A stretch of DNA of 56,522 bases from DATKZH01 sp964475955 (GTDB taxonomy: Bacteria > Planctomycetota > Planctomycetia > Pirellulales > Thermoguttaceae), in contig CAYYZY010000026.1 of the NCBI GenBank assembly GCA_964475955.1, positions 1-56,522 on the forward strand. Reading direction: 5' to 3'. Made by a program: the position numbers and the translations under genes. The notes below the pieces were generated by a model, which saw only the letters and a list, made by a program, of their open reading frames with translations, had not been told where the DNA came from and did no database searches. Shown here one piece after another: positions 15,997 to 23,669 of this stretch. The number at the start of each line of letters is the position of its first letter. The stretch's first letter is position 1.

Positions 15997-17238
15997 TCAC
16001 GGCTCCGGCTCGACCTGTTCGACCCGGCTGATCGCACTTCCCCGGGCAAACCGCGTGCGAAGCGGCTCGCCGGGGGCCACCTCCTCGGCACTTCGGACCA
16101 CGCGCCGGTCGGCCACGCGTTGCGTGAGGCTGTAGCCGCGGCCCAACACGGCGAGCGGGCTGAGGGCGTCGAGGCGCCCGGCCAGTGCATCGGCCCGTTG
16201 CCGGCTTCGCCCCGCGCAATGCCCCATCGCCCGTTCCGCGCGGCTTGCCAGCTCGTCGAGGCGGCGCTCCCACTGGCGCACCCGTTCCAGCGGTCGGACG
16301 AACTCGCGGTGGGCGGCCACGGCCTCAAGCCGCGACCGGGCCGCCGAGGTCCGCGACCGCATCGCCCGAAGCAGGCGCTCGCGGTACTGGCGGAGGTGGA
16401 CGAGCATTTCCTCGGTCGCGGGGACGATCCGCTCGGCCGCTTCCGAGGGGGTGAGCGCGCGCACGTCGGCCACCAGGTCGGAGAGGGTGACGTCGATCTC
16501 GTGCCCCACGGCCGAGACGACGGGCACCGCCGACGCGAAGATCGCCCGAACCACGACCTCCTCGTTGAACGCCCAGAGGTCCTCCAGGCTGCCGCCGCCG
16601 CGGGTGACGACGAGGCAATCGACGGGCCGGGCCATCCGGTTGACCGCCTCGACGGCCGCGGCGATCTCTTCGGCCGCCCCGTCGCCCTGCACGCGCACGG
16701 GCACGAGGAGCACGTCGGTGCCCCGCCATCGCCGCCGAAGCACCTCGAGGAAGTCGCGGATGGCCGCGCCCGTCGGGCTGGTCACCACGGCGATCCGCCG
16801 CACGAACCGGGGAAGGGGGCGTTTGCGCTCGGGGGCGAAAAGGCCCTCCCGGGCGAGCCGGTCGTGAAGCTGCCGAAAGGCGAGCTCCAGGGCCCCGACG
16901 CCCCGCGGCTGGACCTCTTCGATGATCAACTGGTACTTGCCGTGCGGCGGGTAGACGCCGATCCGACCGCGGCAGACCACCTCCAGGCCGTCGCGCAGCT
17001 CGAACCGCACGCGGCGCGCGGTGCTGCGCCAGAGGACGGCCGACAGTTGGGCCCCCTCGTCCTTGAGCGTCAGGTAGCAGTGCCCGGAACGCGGCCGCGC
17101 CAGGTTGGAGATCTCGCCGGCCACCCAGACCTCGGGCAGGCGCGTCTCCAGCAGTTCCTTCACCCGCGCGGTCAACTCCGACACGGAGAGCACTCTCTCC
17201 CCGCGTTGGCTTTCGGAGAACAGATCACGCTGGGCCAT
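15997..17238 (-). CDS. xseA: Exodeoxyribonuclease VII large subunit
   Basis: A 413-residue protein. The N-terminal OB-fold nucleic-acid-binding domain includes SVSELTARVKELLETRLPEV and the strand WVAGEISNLARPRSGHCYLT. The catalytic domain follows, with RIAVVTSPTGAAIRDFLEVL, the glycine-rich VVTRGGGSLEDLWAFNEE and SAVGHEIDVTLSDLVADVRA, all hallmark XseA blocks. A helical region and the closing LGRGYSLTQ segment complete it. With XseB it degrades single-stranded DNA to short oligonucleotides in mismatch repair and recombination. The start follows GGAGG by four bases. No xseB is seen in the gap after it, so the small subunit must be encoded elsewhere. It lies 35 bases downstream of the HEAT-repeat gene and may be cotranscribed with it. 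Confidence 0.94.
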   Translation of the reverse strand: MAQRDLFSESQRGERVLSVSELTARVKELLETRLPEVWVAGEISNLARPRSGHCYLTLKDEGAQLSAVLWRSTARRVRFELRDGLEVVCRGRIGVYPPHGKYQLIIEEVQPRGVGALELAFRQLHDRLAREGLFAPERKRPLPRFVRRIAVVTSPTGAAIRDFLEVLRRRWRGTDVLLVPVRVQGDGAAEEIAAAVEAVNRMARPVDCLVVTRGGGSLEDLWAFNEEVVVRAIFASAVPVVSAVGHEIDVTLSDLVADVRALTPSEAAERIVPATEEMLVHLRQYRERLLRAMRSRTSAARSRLEAVAAHREFVRPLERVRQWERRLDELASRAERAMGHCAGRSRQRADALAGRLDALSPLAVLGRGYSLTQRVADRRVVRSAEEVAPGEPLRTRFARGSAISRVEQVEPEP

Positions 17239-17273
17239 GGGGCCTCCTCGGCCGACTACCGCAGGACCGCGCG

Positions 17274-19418
17274 CTACTTGGGCACGGGCAGGAGGATCGT
17301 GGCGTTCTCGGGGAAAGTGGCTTCGCCCGGCTTGCCGTCGATGCGGTACTCGACCTTCAACTGCTTGACGACGCCCGGCACCGGGTCGCCGCCGAACGCG
17401 GAGTTGTAGCGCGACGACGGCAGCACGATCAGCGGGAAGTCGCCCGCGTGCTTCTTGAGGGTCGCGGTCACGTCCTTGAACTTCGTGCCGGCCCCGTATT
17501 CGGCCTTGATGATCTCGACCTTCACGGGGTCCTGGCCGATCTGCTCCAGTAGCTTCTTCACGTCGGCCGACCCGCCGATCTGCTGGGCGATCGCCAGCGA
17601 GGCGGCGGCCGCTTCCTCCTCGAGCGAGGGGGCATCGGCCGTCTCCACGGCCAGCTTGAGCATGCCGACGCTCGGGTAGCGGCGCATCACCTCCAGGACC
17701 AGCTTTTTCTCCGCGTCGCGCTCGGCGGCCGCCAGGGCGGCGCGGCACATCGCGACGCGCTCCGGGTCGGGAACGGTGAACTGGCGCACCAGGCGGATGT
17801 AGCCGCGCAGGGCGCGGATCCGGTATTTCTCCTCCGACGCGGTCTTGGCCAGATCCAAGAGCACCGGGGCGGCGTCGACGTCCATCCATTCGCCCAACAG
17901 GCGGGTGGCCGTGTCCTGCAACTCGGGCGTGGCCTCTTTCGCGGCGGCTCCGATCGTCGCCAGGGCCTTCTTGCCGCCCATGGCGCCCAGGATTTCGAGT
18001 ATCGCGCACTTGGCCGGCGGGTCGGCCCGGGACATCGCCGCGGCCAGCTTCGCGGCGCAGGCCTCGCGATCGGGCATGCGCACACTGGCGGTGCGAAGCG
18101 CCTTCTCGGCCGCCTCCGCGTCTTCGGGGTTCTCGGGGGCGACGACCCGGTCGATGAGCACCGCGAGGTCGTCGGGCCCGACGGTCGAACCGAGCGCCAT
18201 CAGCGCGGCCGCGCGGGTCTCGGCGTCGGCATCCTTGGCCGCTTCGAGCAACGCCGGCACGGCCGAGGTGATTCGCCGCCGACCGACCAACTCCAACAGG
18301 AGCCGGCGCGTGGGGCCTTCGGCCTTGGGGAGGCGGGCGACCAGGTCGGCGTCGACGTCGTCGCCAGGCAGGGTTTCCAGCGCGGCCTTGGCGGCTTGCG
18401 AGAGGTCTTCGTCGGCCGAAAGCGCGACGTCGACGAGCGGGCCGGCGCACGAGGCGTCGCCCATGCGCGGCAGCACGCCGAGCGCCGCCAGGCGCACGGA
18501 CTTCGGCCCGTCGCCGGCCGCCTCGAGCACGGCCGGGAGCGCGGCCGGGTCGTTGCGGTCGGCCAGCGTCACGATCAAGAGCGCCTGCCGCTTCGGCTCG
18601 AGCTCGCCGAGTTCGGCAACGAGGGCCTCGGTTACGTCGCGGCCGGGAAGCTCGCGGGCGACCATCAAACCGATGCCAAGGAGGGCTTTGTCGTCGGCGT
18701 GCAACTGGTCGACCAACAGGTCCGCACCGGCCGATTTGCGCGCGAGGATCGCCCCGCGCGTTGCCTCGACGACGCGCGGCTTGGGCACGTCGGCGCTTCG
18801 GACCGCGTCGTACAGCTTGCCGGCCTCGTCGGCGTTGCCTTCGGCCAGGAGTCGTTCGGCGCACAGGATGCACCCCTCGGCGACGGCCGAGCGGACGCCG
18901 TCGGGCGAGGTCGGCAGCGACTGCCGGAGGACCTCGGTGGCCGGGGCGTTTCCGATCTTCCCCAACGCGGCCGCGGCGGCCGAGGCCACCTCAGCGTCGG
19001 CGTCCTTCAGCCGGGCGGCCAGCCCGTCGACCGCGCCGGCGTCGCGCCGCACGCCGATCGAGTTGATCACGCCGATCAGGTTCCGGCCGCTGAGTTTGCC
19101 CATCGCGTCGCGCAGGGCCGCGTCGGCCTCGGGGCCGGGGATGACTTCCAGGGCGATCCGGGCCCAGGAGACGAGTTGTTCGTCGGCCAAGAGCGGGGCC
19201 AGGGCCGGCACGGCCTTGGGCCCGCCGTAGATGGCCAGCCGCTTGCAGGTGATGGCCTTCTCGGCCTTGGGGGCGTCGGAGCGGAGCACGTCGATCAACT
19301 GCTGCTCGTTCGTCGGGGCCTCCTGGGCCGCGTCGGCCGCCCGGGCCGCGGCGCCCGCGATCGCGCCGGCGGCCGCGCAGAAGGCGAGGCAGTAGGGTAA
19401 ACATGGGGTCATCTTCAT
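17274..19418 (-). CDS. Exported HEAT-repeat protein
   Basis: A 714-residue protein with a signal peptide (MKMTPCLPYCLAFCAAAGAI ... RAADA). About a dozen HEAT-like helical repeats follow, such as DAEVASAAAAALGKIGNAPA, KSVRLAALGVLPRMGDASCA and ETRAAALMALGSTVG. The repeats form a solenoid used for protein-protein contacts. The last 100 residues are different: a lysine-rich strand region (KVEIIKAEYGAGTKFKDVTA ... YRIDGKPGEATFPENATILL) that resembles the DnaJ-like/3-keto-disaccharide-hydrolase-associated tails of planctomycete secreted proteins. GAGGA lies before the ATG. It stands upstream of xseA and downstream of a Gfo/Idh/MocA oxidoreductase on the same strand, a common planctomycete grouping with sugar-catabolic enzymes. 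The function is unknown. Confidence 0.82.
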   Translation of the reverse strand: MKMTPCLPYCLAFCAAAGAIAGAAARAADAAQEAPTNEQQLIDVLRSDAPKAEKAITCKRLAIYGGPKAVPALAPLLADEQLVSWARIALEVIPGPEADAALRDAMGKLSGRNLIGVINSIGVRRDAGAVDGLAARLKDADAEVASAAAAALGKIGNAPATEVLRQSLPTSPDGVRSAVAEGCILCAERLLAEGNADEAGKLYDAVRSADVPKPRVVEATRGAILARKSAGADLLVDQLHADDKALLGIGLMVARELPGRDVTEALVAELGELEPKRQALLIVTLADRNDPAALPAVLEAAGDGPKSVRLAALGVLPRMGDASCAGPLVDVALSADEDLSQAAKAALETLPGDDVDADLVARLPKAEGPTRRLLLELVGRRRITSAVPALLEAAKDADAETRAAALMALGSTVGPDDLAVLIDRVVAPENPEDAEAAEKALRTASVRMPDREACAAKLAAAMSRADPPAKCAILEILGAMGGKKALATIGAAAKEATPELQDTATRLLGEWMDVDAAPVLLDLAKTASEEKYRIRALRGYIRLVRQFTVPDPERVAMCRAALAAAERDAEKKLVLEVMRRYPSVGMLKLAVETADAPSLEEEAAAASLAIAQQIGGSADVKKLLEQIGQDPVKVEIIKAEYGAGTKFKDVTATLKKHAGDFPLIVLPSSRYNSAFGGDPVPGVVKQLKVEYRIDGKPGEATFPENATILLPVPK

Positions 19419-19538
19419 CGTAGTGATCCTCGTCGTCGAATGAACGCTTGCGTAAGGGGGACCTGGCGTGTTGAGGGAGCCAGGCGGAACTGCTGAGTCC
19501 TTTTTGTCGGGGCACCCGGCCGGGCGCGCCGCATGGAC

Positions 19539-20825
19539 CTAGATCCTCCACGGGGCGCGGAGCGCCTCGGATCGCAGGCGGTTGGCTTGTTCGTCGTTGG
19601 GGAACTCGTTCTTCACGGGATCGTAAGCGATCTGGCGATCGAGGAAGATGGCGATATTCGCGGCGTGGCAGGCGATGTGCGAGTAGCAGGCCGCGTCGGC
19701 GTTGGCCTTCGGCTGGCTCCGCGTCTTGACGCAGTCGAGGAAATCGCGGACGTGGAACGTGGCCGGGTAGCCGCCGATCTCGGCGACTTTGCGCCCGGCC
19801 AACAGCGCGGGCGAGCTGAGCACGAGCTTGCCGCTGTCGCCCGCCTCGACCCAGCCCTCGTCGCCCTCGAACCGCACGGGACACGACCCCAGGGGCAGCC
19901 AGCCGTCGTTGCGGATGACCAGCTCGACGCCGTCGGCGTACCGGGCGACGACGCGCCCGTCCGCGGGCGGGTTGTACTCGACCGGCGCCGTGTCATCGGC
20001 GCCCGCCGCCCACTGGCAGAGGTCGACGCAGTGGGAGCCCCATTCCAGCACGCCGCCGCCGACCATGCCGCCGCCCTTCTCGAAGTTGAAACCGTCGAGG
20101 TGCTTCTTGTTGAACGGGCGCCAGGCGGCCGGGCCGAGGTAGAGGTCCCAGTCGATCTCTTCCTTGGGCGGCTCGGGCTCGGGCGTGGCCCAGCCGCTCA
20201 TCTTCGTCGTCATGCCGGCCGGATGGGCGTGGACCGCCCGGAGCTTGCCGAGCTTGCCGGTTCGGGCCAACTCGCAGGCGAACGCGAAGTGCGGCAGGTT
20301 GCGCCGCTGCGTGCCCGCCTGGAACACGACGCCGCTGCGGCGCATCGTTTCGGCCAGCGCGAGGCTTTGGGCAATGTTTTTCGTGCAGGGCTTTTCGCAG
20401 TACATGTCCTTGCCGGCCCGGGCCGCGTAGATGGCGGCCGTCGCGTGCCAGTTGGGGCCGGTGGCGATGAGCACGGCGTCGACGTCGTCGCGGTCGAGCA
20501 GCTCGCGGAAGTCGCGATAGGTCGCGCAGTTCTCGTTGCCGTACCTGTCGTCGACCAGCTTCTTGACCGACTTGCGGCGCACGGCCTTGATGTCGCAGAC
20601 GGCGACGAACTGCACGTCGGGCTGGGGGAGGAAGCAGCTCAGGTCGTAGCTGCCGCGGCGTCCGATGCCGATGCCGCCCAGGGTGATCCGCTCGCTGGGC
20701 GGCAGGGTGCCGTCTTTACCCAGCGCCGTGCCCGGGACCACCTGCGGCGCAACCAGCGCGGCGCCGGCGGCCATCGCGCCCTGGAGGAACCTTCGCCTCG
20801 GAAGGCGTACTGTTGGCTGGGACAT
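19539..20825 (-). CDS. Gfo/Idh/MocA-family oxidoreductase with a twin-arginine signal
   Basis: A 428-residue NAD(P)-dependent dehydrogenase of the glucose-fructose oxidoreductase family. A Tat signal (LPRRRFLQGAMAAGAALVAP) would export the folded enzyme with its cofactor. The Rossmann part contains ITLGGIGIGRRGSYDL and VDAVLIATGPNWHATAAIYA, and the family signature EKP is seen in GKDMYCEKPCTKNIAQSL. The C-terminal substrate domain holds GGGVLEWGSHCVDLCQW, including the aspartate/histidine region. Planctomycetes have many such enzymes, probably acting on sugars freed from polysaccharides. The substrate is not predictable here. It precedes the HEAT-repeat gene and could be cotranscribed. Confidence 0.9.
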   Translation of the reverse strand: MSQPTVRLPRRRFLQGAMAAGAALVAPQVVPGTALGKDGTLPPSERITLGGIGIGRRGSYDLSCFLPQPDVQFVAVCDIKAVRRKSVKKLVDDRYGNENCATYRDFRELLDRDDVDAVLIATGPNWHATAAIYAARAGKDMYCEKPCTKNIAQSLALAETMRRSGVVFQAGTQRRNLPHFAFACELARTGKLGKLRAVHAHPAGMTTKMSGWATPEPEPPKEEIDWDLYLGPAAWRPFNKKHLDGFNFEKGGGMVGGGVLEWGSHCVDLCQWAAGADDTAPVEYNPPADGRVVARYADGVELVIRNDGWLPLGSCPVRFEGDEGWVEAGDSGKLVLSSPALLAGRKVAEIGGYPATFHVRDFLDCVKTRSQPKANADAACYSHIACHAANIAIFLDRQIAYDPVKNEFPNDEQANRLRSEALRAPWRI

Positions 20826-20976
20826 GCTTTATCTCCTCTCGGTAGTCTTGGGCGGGGAGGGTTCCGGAGTGTGCGGAGGGTTCGGGAGGGTCGTGTTGCG
20901 TTCGGCATGGTCGCCGGGGTTCACCGCGCCGCGGGTGCTTCACGCCTAATGACCGTGCGCGATTCGCTTACGCAAG

Positions 20977-21049
20977 CTGTAGGGAACGCCCTCCGCAGCG
21001 TTCCGGCTCCTCGGCGATCCCGGAACGGCACAGAGGCCGTTCCCTACAG
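20977..21049. repeat. Dispersed GTAGGGAACG palindromic element
   Basis: CTGTAGGGAACG (20977-20988) is the exact reverse complement of CGTTCCCTACAG (21038-21049). An inner stem pairs CGTTCCGG (20999-21006) with CCGGAACG (21020-21027), giving a nested hairpin of about 73 bases. It resembles a REP-like intergenic element; a partial relative (CCGTTCCCTGCAG) is near 8311. The rest of the 462-base gap 20826-21287 shows no gene, only this element and the terminator at 21211-21260. Confidence 0.6.
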
Positions 21050-21210
21050 CCGTATCCTCCGCGGCCACGAATCGCCCACGGTGGTTTTGGTGGGAACGGC
21101 GGCGCGGGCGCGACGGGCATGAAGGTCACGACCGACACGCCGTCCGTGCCGCACGGGCTGCGCTCGGCCGCCGGCAAAGCCCCGTCCGGCCGCCGGTCCT
21201 TTCCTTCAGT

Positions 21211-21260
21211 CAAACGAAAGACCCGCCCGCGCGGCGAGACGCCTGCCGCGCGGGCCGGGC
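21211..21260 (-). terminator. Rho-independent terminator of the small HEAT-repeat gene
   Basis: On the minus strand CCCGCGCGGC (21254-21245) pairs perfectly with GCCGCGCGGG (21235-21226), extended by outer G/C pairs, and is followed by the T-rich CTTTCGTTT (21219-21211). It lies 28 bases past the stop of the gene at 21288-21926. Confidence 0.75.
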
Positions 21261-21287
21261 TGGCTCTTGGTAACTTGCCTCGCCGGC

Positions 21288-21926
21288 CTACGGGCTCACC
21301 GGCTCGACGCTTGTCTCCTTCGTGGGCACGAGCTTCTGGCAGGGGTACTTCGACTCGTCGACCGCGACGCCGCGGGCGCGGAGCGACTGCGCGAGGGCCA
21401 ACTGGAACTCGTCCTCGGCCGCCTCCAGGCCCTCGGCCAGGGCGTCGACCGCCACCTGGCCCGGGATCCGCTCGACGCAGCACCGGGCGTCTTCGCGGAT
21501 CGCCTTGTCTTCCAGGATGCGGGGGAGCTCGCGGATGGCGGCGATCGTCTTGTCGCCGCCGATCTCCGAAAGCATCCAGAAGGCCTCGCGGCGCACGCAA
21601 GTGGGCTGCGACTCGGCGATGAGTCCGATCAAGGCGGTTTCGGCCTTCGCCTTGCACTCGCACCGGTCCGGGGCGCCCCCGGTGCGCACGATCTTCCACA
21701 TCGCCCGCCTGGCGGCCCGGCCCACCTCGAGCGGCTGGGCGAGTTCTTTCTTCTTGCCTTCGCGCTGAAGCCGTTCCACTTCGGCTTCGCTTTCGGCCAC
21801 GATCTTGGCCAGCGGCGCGAGTGCTTCGGGGCCGACCACGCCGGCGGAAAGCCAGGCGTCGGTCCGCACGTCGGGGTCGTCGCTCTTGATCCTCTCAAGC
21901 AGTAACTCGAGCGTCAGTTCTTCCAT
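21288..21926 (-). CDS. Small cytoplasmic HEAT-repeat protein
   Basis: A 212-residue protein without a signal peptide. It is built of four or five HEAT/ARM-type helical pairs, such as DDPDVRTDAWLSAGVVGPEA, VRREAFWMLSEIGGDKTIAA and AIREDARCCVERIPGQVAVD. Such solenoids serve as adaptors. A basic linker (LQREGKKKELAQP) interrupts the second repeat. AGGAAAG precedes the ATG, and a clear terminator follows the stop. It sits 51 bases downstream of a Tat-exported Gfo/Idh/MocA oxidoreductase on the same strand, so the two probably form an operon, like the HEAT/oxidoreductase pair just before. The function is not known. Confidence 0.8.
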   Translation of the reverse strand: MEELTLELLLERIKSDDPDVRTDAWLSAGVVGPEALAPLAKIVAESEAEVERLQREGKKKELAQPLEVGRAARRAMWKIVRTGGAPDRCECKAKAETALIGLIAESQPTCVRREAFWMLSEIGGDKTIAAIRELPRILEDKAIREDARCCVERIPGQVAVDALAEGLEAAEDEFQLALAQSLRARGVAVDESKYPCQKLVPTKETSVEPVSP

Positions 21927-21977
21927 CGTGGTCTTTCCTTGTATTCGAGGGTCGTTGGATTGATGGCAGCGAGGCGG

Positions 21978-23360
21978 TTACAGGTGATACGGGTGTCGCT
22001 GCGGCCGGGTCATCATGCGCCGGGCCTCTTCGTCGCCGACGATCTCCCACTTCTCCTCGTCCCACTCGAGCTTGCGGCCGAGGATGTAGGAGAGGTTGCC
22101 CAGGACGCACAGATTGGCCACGCCGGCCCCGTACTCGATGTCCATGATGCACTTCTTGCCGTTCTTGATGCCCAGGAACCAGTCCTCCATGTGGCCGGGG
22201 CTCTCGTAGACATCTTTGGCCCCGGCGGGCGGCTGCCAGTTGCGCACCTTGCGCTCGGCCCAGGTGCCGCCGTCGCCGCCCCAGTGCATACACTGGCCCT
22301 TGTCGCCGTGGTAGACGGCCCCGTAGCCCGGCCGGGAGATCCGGCTGAACCGCTTCTCCTCTTCTTTCGTCCGCTCCTCGGCGGGGAACCGGGCCTTGAC
22401 CTCGTCCATCGGCATCTGGGTCCAGGTCATCTTCCAGTCGGGGTTTTTGAACGTGTAGGTGACGTCCATCAGCACGGCGCTGTCCCACAGGCCCTGGTTG
22501 GGCGGCGTGCCGGTCGCCTCGACGCTGACCGGCCTCTGGCCGTCGGCCCCCATCCAGTACTTGGCGCAGCTCATCACGTGGGCCCCGCGGTCGCGGATCT
22601 GCCCCCCGCCCGACTCCAACAGCCAGCGGAACACGCCGTGCAGGTGCCGCGCGTTGTAGGGACGCCAGCGCAGCGGGCCGAGCCAGAAGTCCCAGTCCAA
22701 CTCGGGCGGGGGCTCGGTGTCGGGCGTGTGGCTGTTGTCGACGGGGCTCGGGTAGTGGAAGCACTCCACGTGATCGACCTTGCCTACCACGCCGTTGGCC
22801 AGGTAGCGGTGCATCAGGTAGGCCTCCGGCTGCGAGCGGCCCTGCGAGCCGATCTGGCTGGCGATGCCCGCCTTCCGCGCCGCCGCCACCATGGCCTTGC
22901 TCTCTTCGATGGTGCAGCAGGCCGGCTTCTCGCAGTAGATGTGCTTGCCCGACTCGGCCGAATGGACGAACTGCACGGCGTGCCAGTGGTCGGGCGTGCC
23001 GATCACGACGGCGTCGATGTCGTCGCGCTGGAGCAGGTAGCGGTAGTCGCGATAGACGGCCGCCCCGGGCACCTCCTTGGCGGCGCGCTGGAGGCGCTTC
23101 TCGTCGACGTCGCAAACCGCCACGCTTTCCGTTTCGCCCTTTTCGCGCAGCGGGCCCAATTCGCGATAGAGCCCTCGGGCCCTTCCGCCCATACCGATGT
23201 GGCCCACGAGGATCCGCTCGTTCGCCCCCTTGCGGCCCGGGGCCCCGAGGGCCTCGGACGGGACGAACTGCGGCGCACCGACCGCCGCGCCCGCCGCGCC
23301 CGCCGCCCCGGCCGTCTTCAGGAACGTGCGGCGGGGCACCTGTCTGTTTCGTTCTGCCAT
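21978..23360 (-). CDS. Gfo/Idh/MocA-family oxidoreductase with a twin-arginine signal
   Basis: A 460-residue exported NAD(P)-dependent oxidoreductase. The Tat motif is RRTFLKTAGAAGAAGAA. The cofactor domain contains ILVGHIGMGGRARGLYRELG and DAVVIGTPDHWHAVQFVHSA; the EKP signature is in GKHIYCEKPACCTIEESKAM. The C-terminal domain has SGGGQIRDRGAHVMSCAKYW, the typical substrate-site region. It is only loosely similar to the oxidoreductase at 19539-20825, so the two are not a recent duplication. The ATG at 23360 is preferred to the longer frame because the Tat signal starts there and GGAAAGG lies upstream. The substrate is probably a sugar or sugar acid. Confidence 0.9.
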   Translation of the reverse strand: MAERNRQVPRRTFLKTAGAAGAAGAAVGAPQFVPSEALGAPGRKGANERILVGHIGMGGRARGLYRELGPLREKGETESVAVCDVDEKRLQRAAKEVPGAAVYRDYRYLLQRDDIDAVVIGTPDHWHAVQFVHSAESGKHIYCEKPACCTIEESKAMVAAARKAGIASQIGSQGRSQPEAYLMHRYLANGVVGKVDHVECFHYPSPVDNSHTPDTEPPPELDWDFWLGPLRWRPYNARHLHGVFRWLLESGGGQIRDRGAHVMSCAKYWMGADGQRPVSVEATGTPPNQGLWDSAVLMDVTYTFKNPDWKMTWTQMPMDEVKARFPAEERTKEEEKRFSRISRPGYGAVYHGDKGQCMHWGGDGGTWAERKVRNWQPPAGAKDVYESPGHMEDWFLGIKNGKKCIMDIEYGAGVANLCVLGNLSYILGRKLEWDEEKWEIVGDEEARRMMTRPQRHPYHL

Positions 23361-23669
23361 GTTTGCCTGCCTTTCCGTGTCTGCTGGACCCGAGTGTATG
23401 AGCACCGGACCACGCCGGTCGCGGTCGCCTTGAGCACCCATTAGGCTATCCCTGCGACGGGGTGGGTTCAAGGGCTGGGCCGCCTCGTCGCCCCCGGGGG
23501 CGGGCGACGGGATGGACGATACACGCCGCCGCGCCGGCCCGCGGATCCCCCCTCGATCGGAGTACGTGTGGCGATTGGCAGGCGCGGTGATCGGATGCCT
23601 GCGGAAGTGCAGCTCTCACCGAATCTCCCCTCCGCGCCTCGGCGCCTCCGCGGTTCAACCCCCTTCCCT
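23361..23669. other. Intergenic region with a CGCGGAGGCGC-type dispersed repeat
   Basis: A 309-base gap between the oxidoreductase start and the stop of the giant gene. On the minus strand, just past the giant gene's stop, 23660-23632 reads TTGAACCGCGGAGGCGCCGA then GGCGCGGAGGGGAG, a repeat built of GCGGAGGC-like units. A related repeat occurs at 39706-39745. Nothing else resembling a gene is seen. Confidence 0.45.
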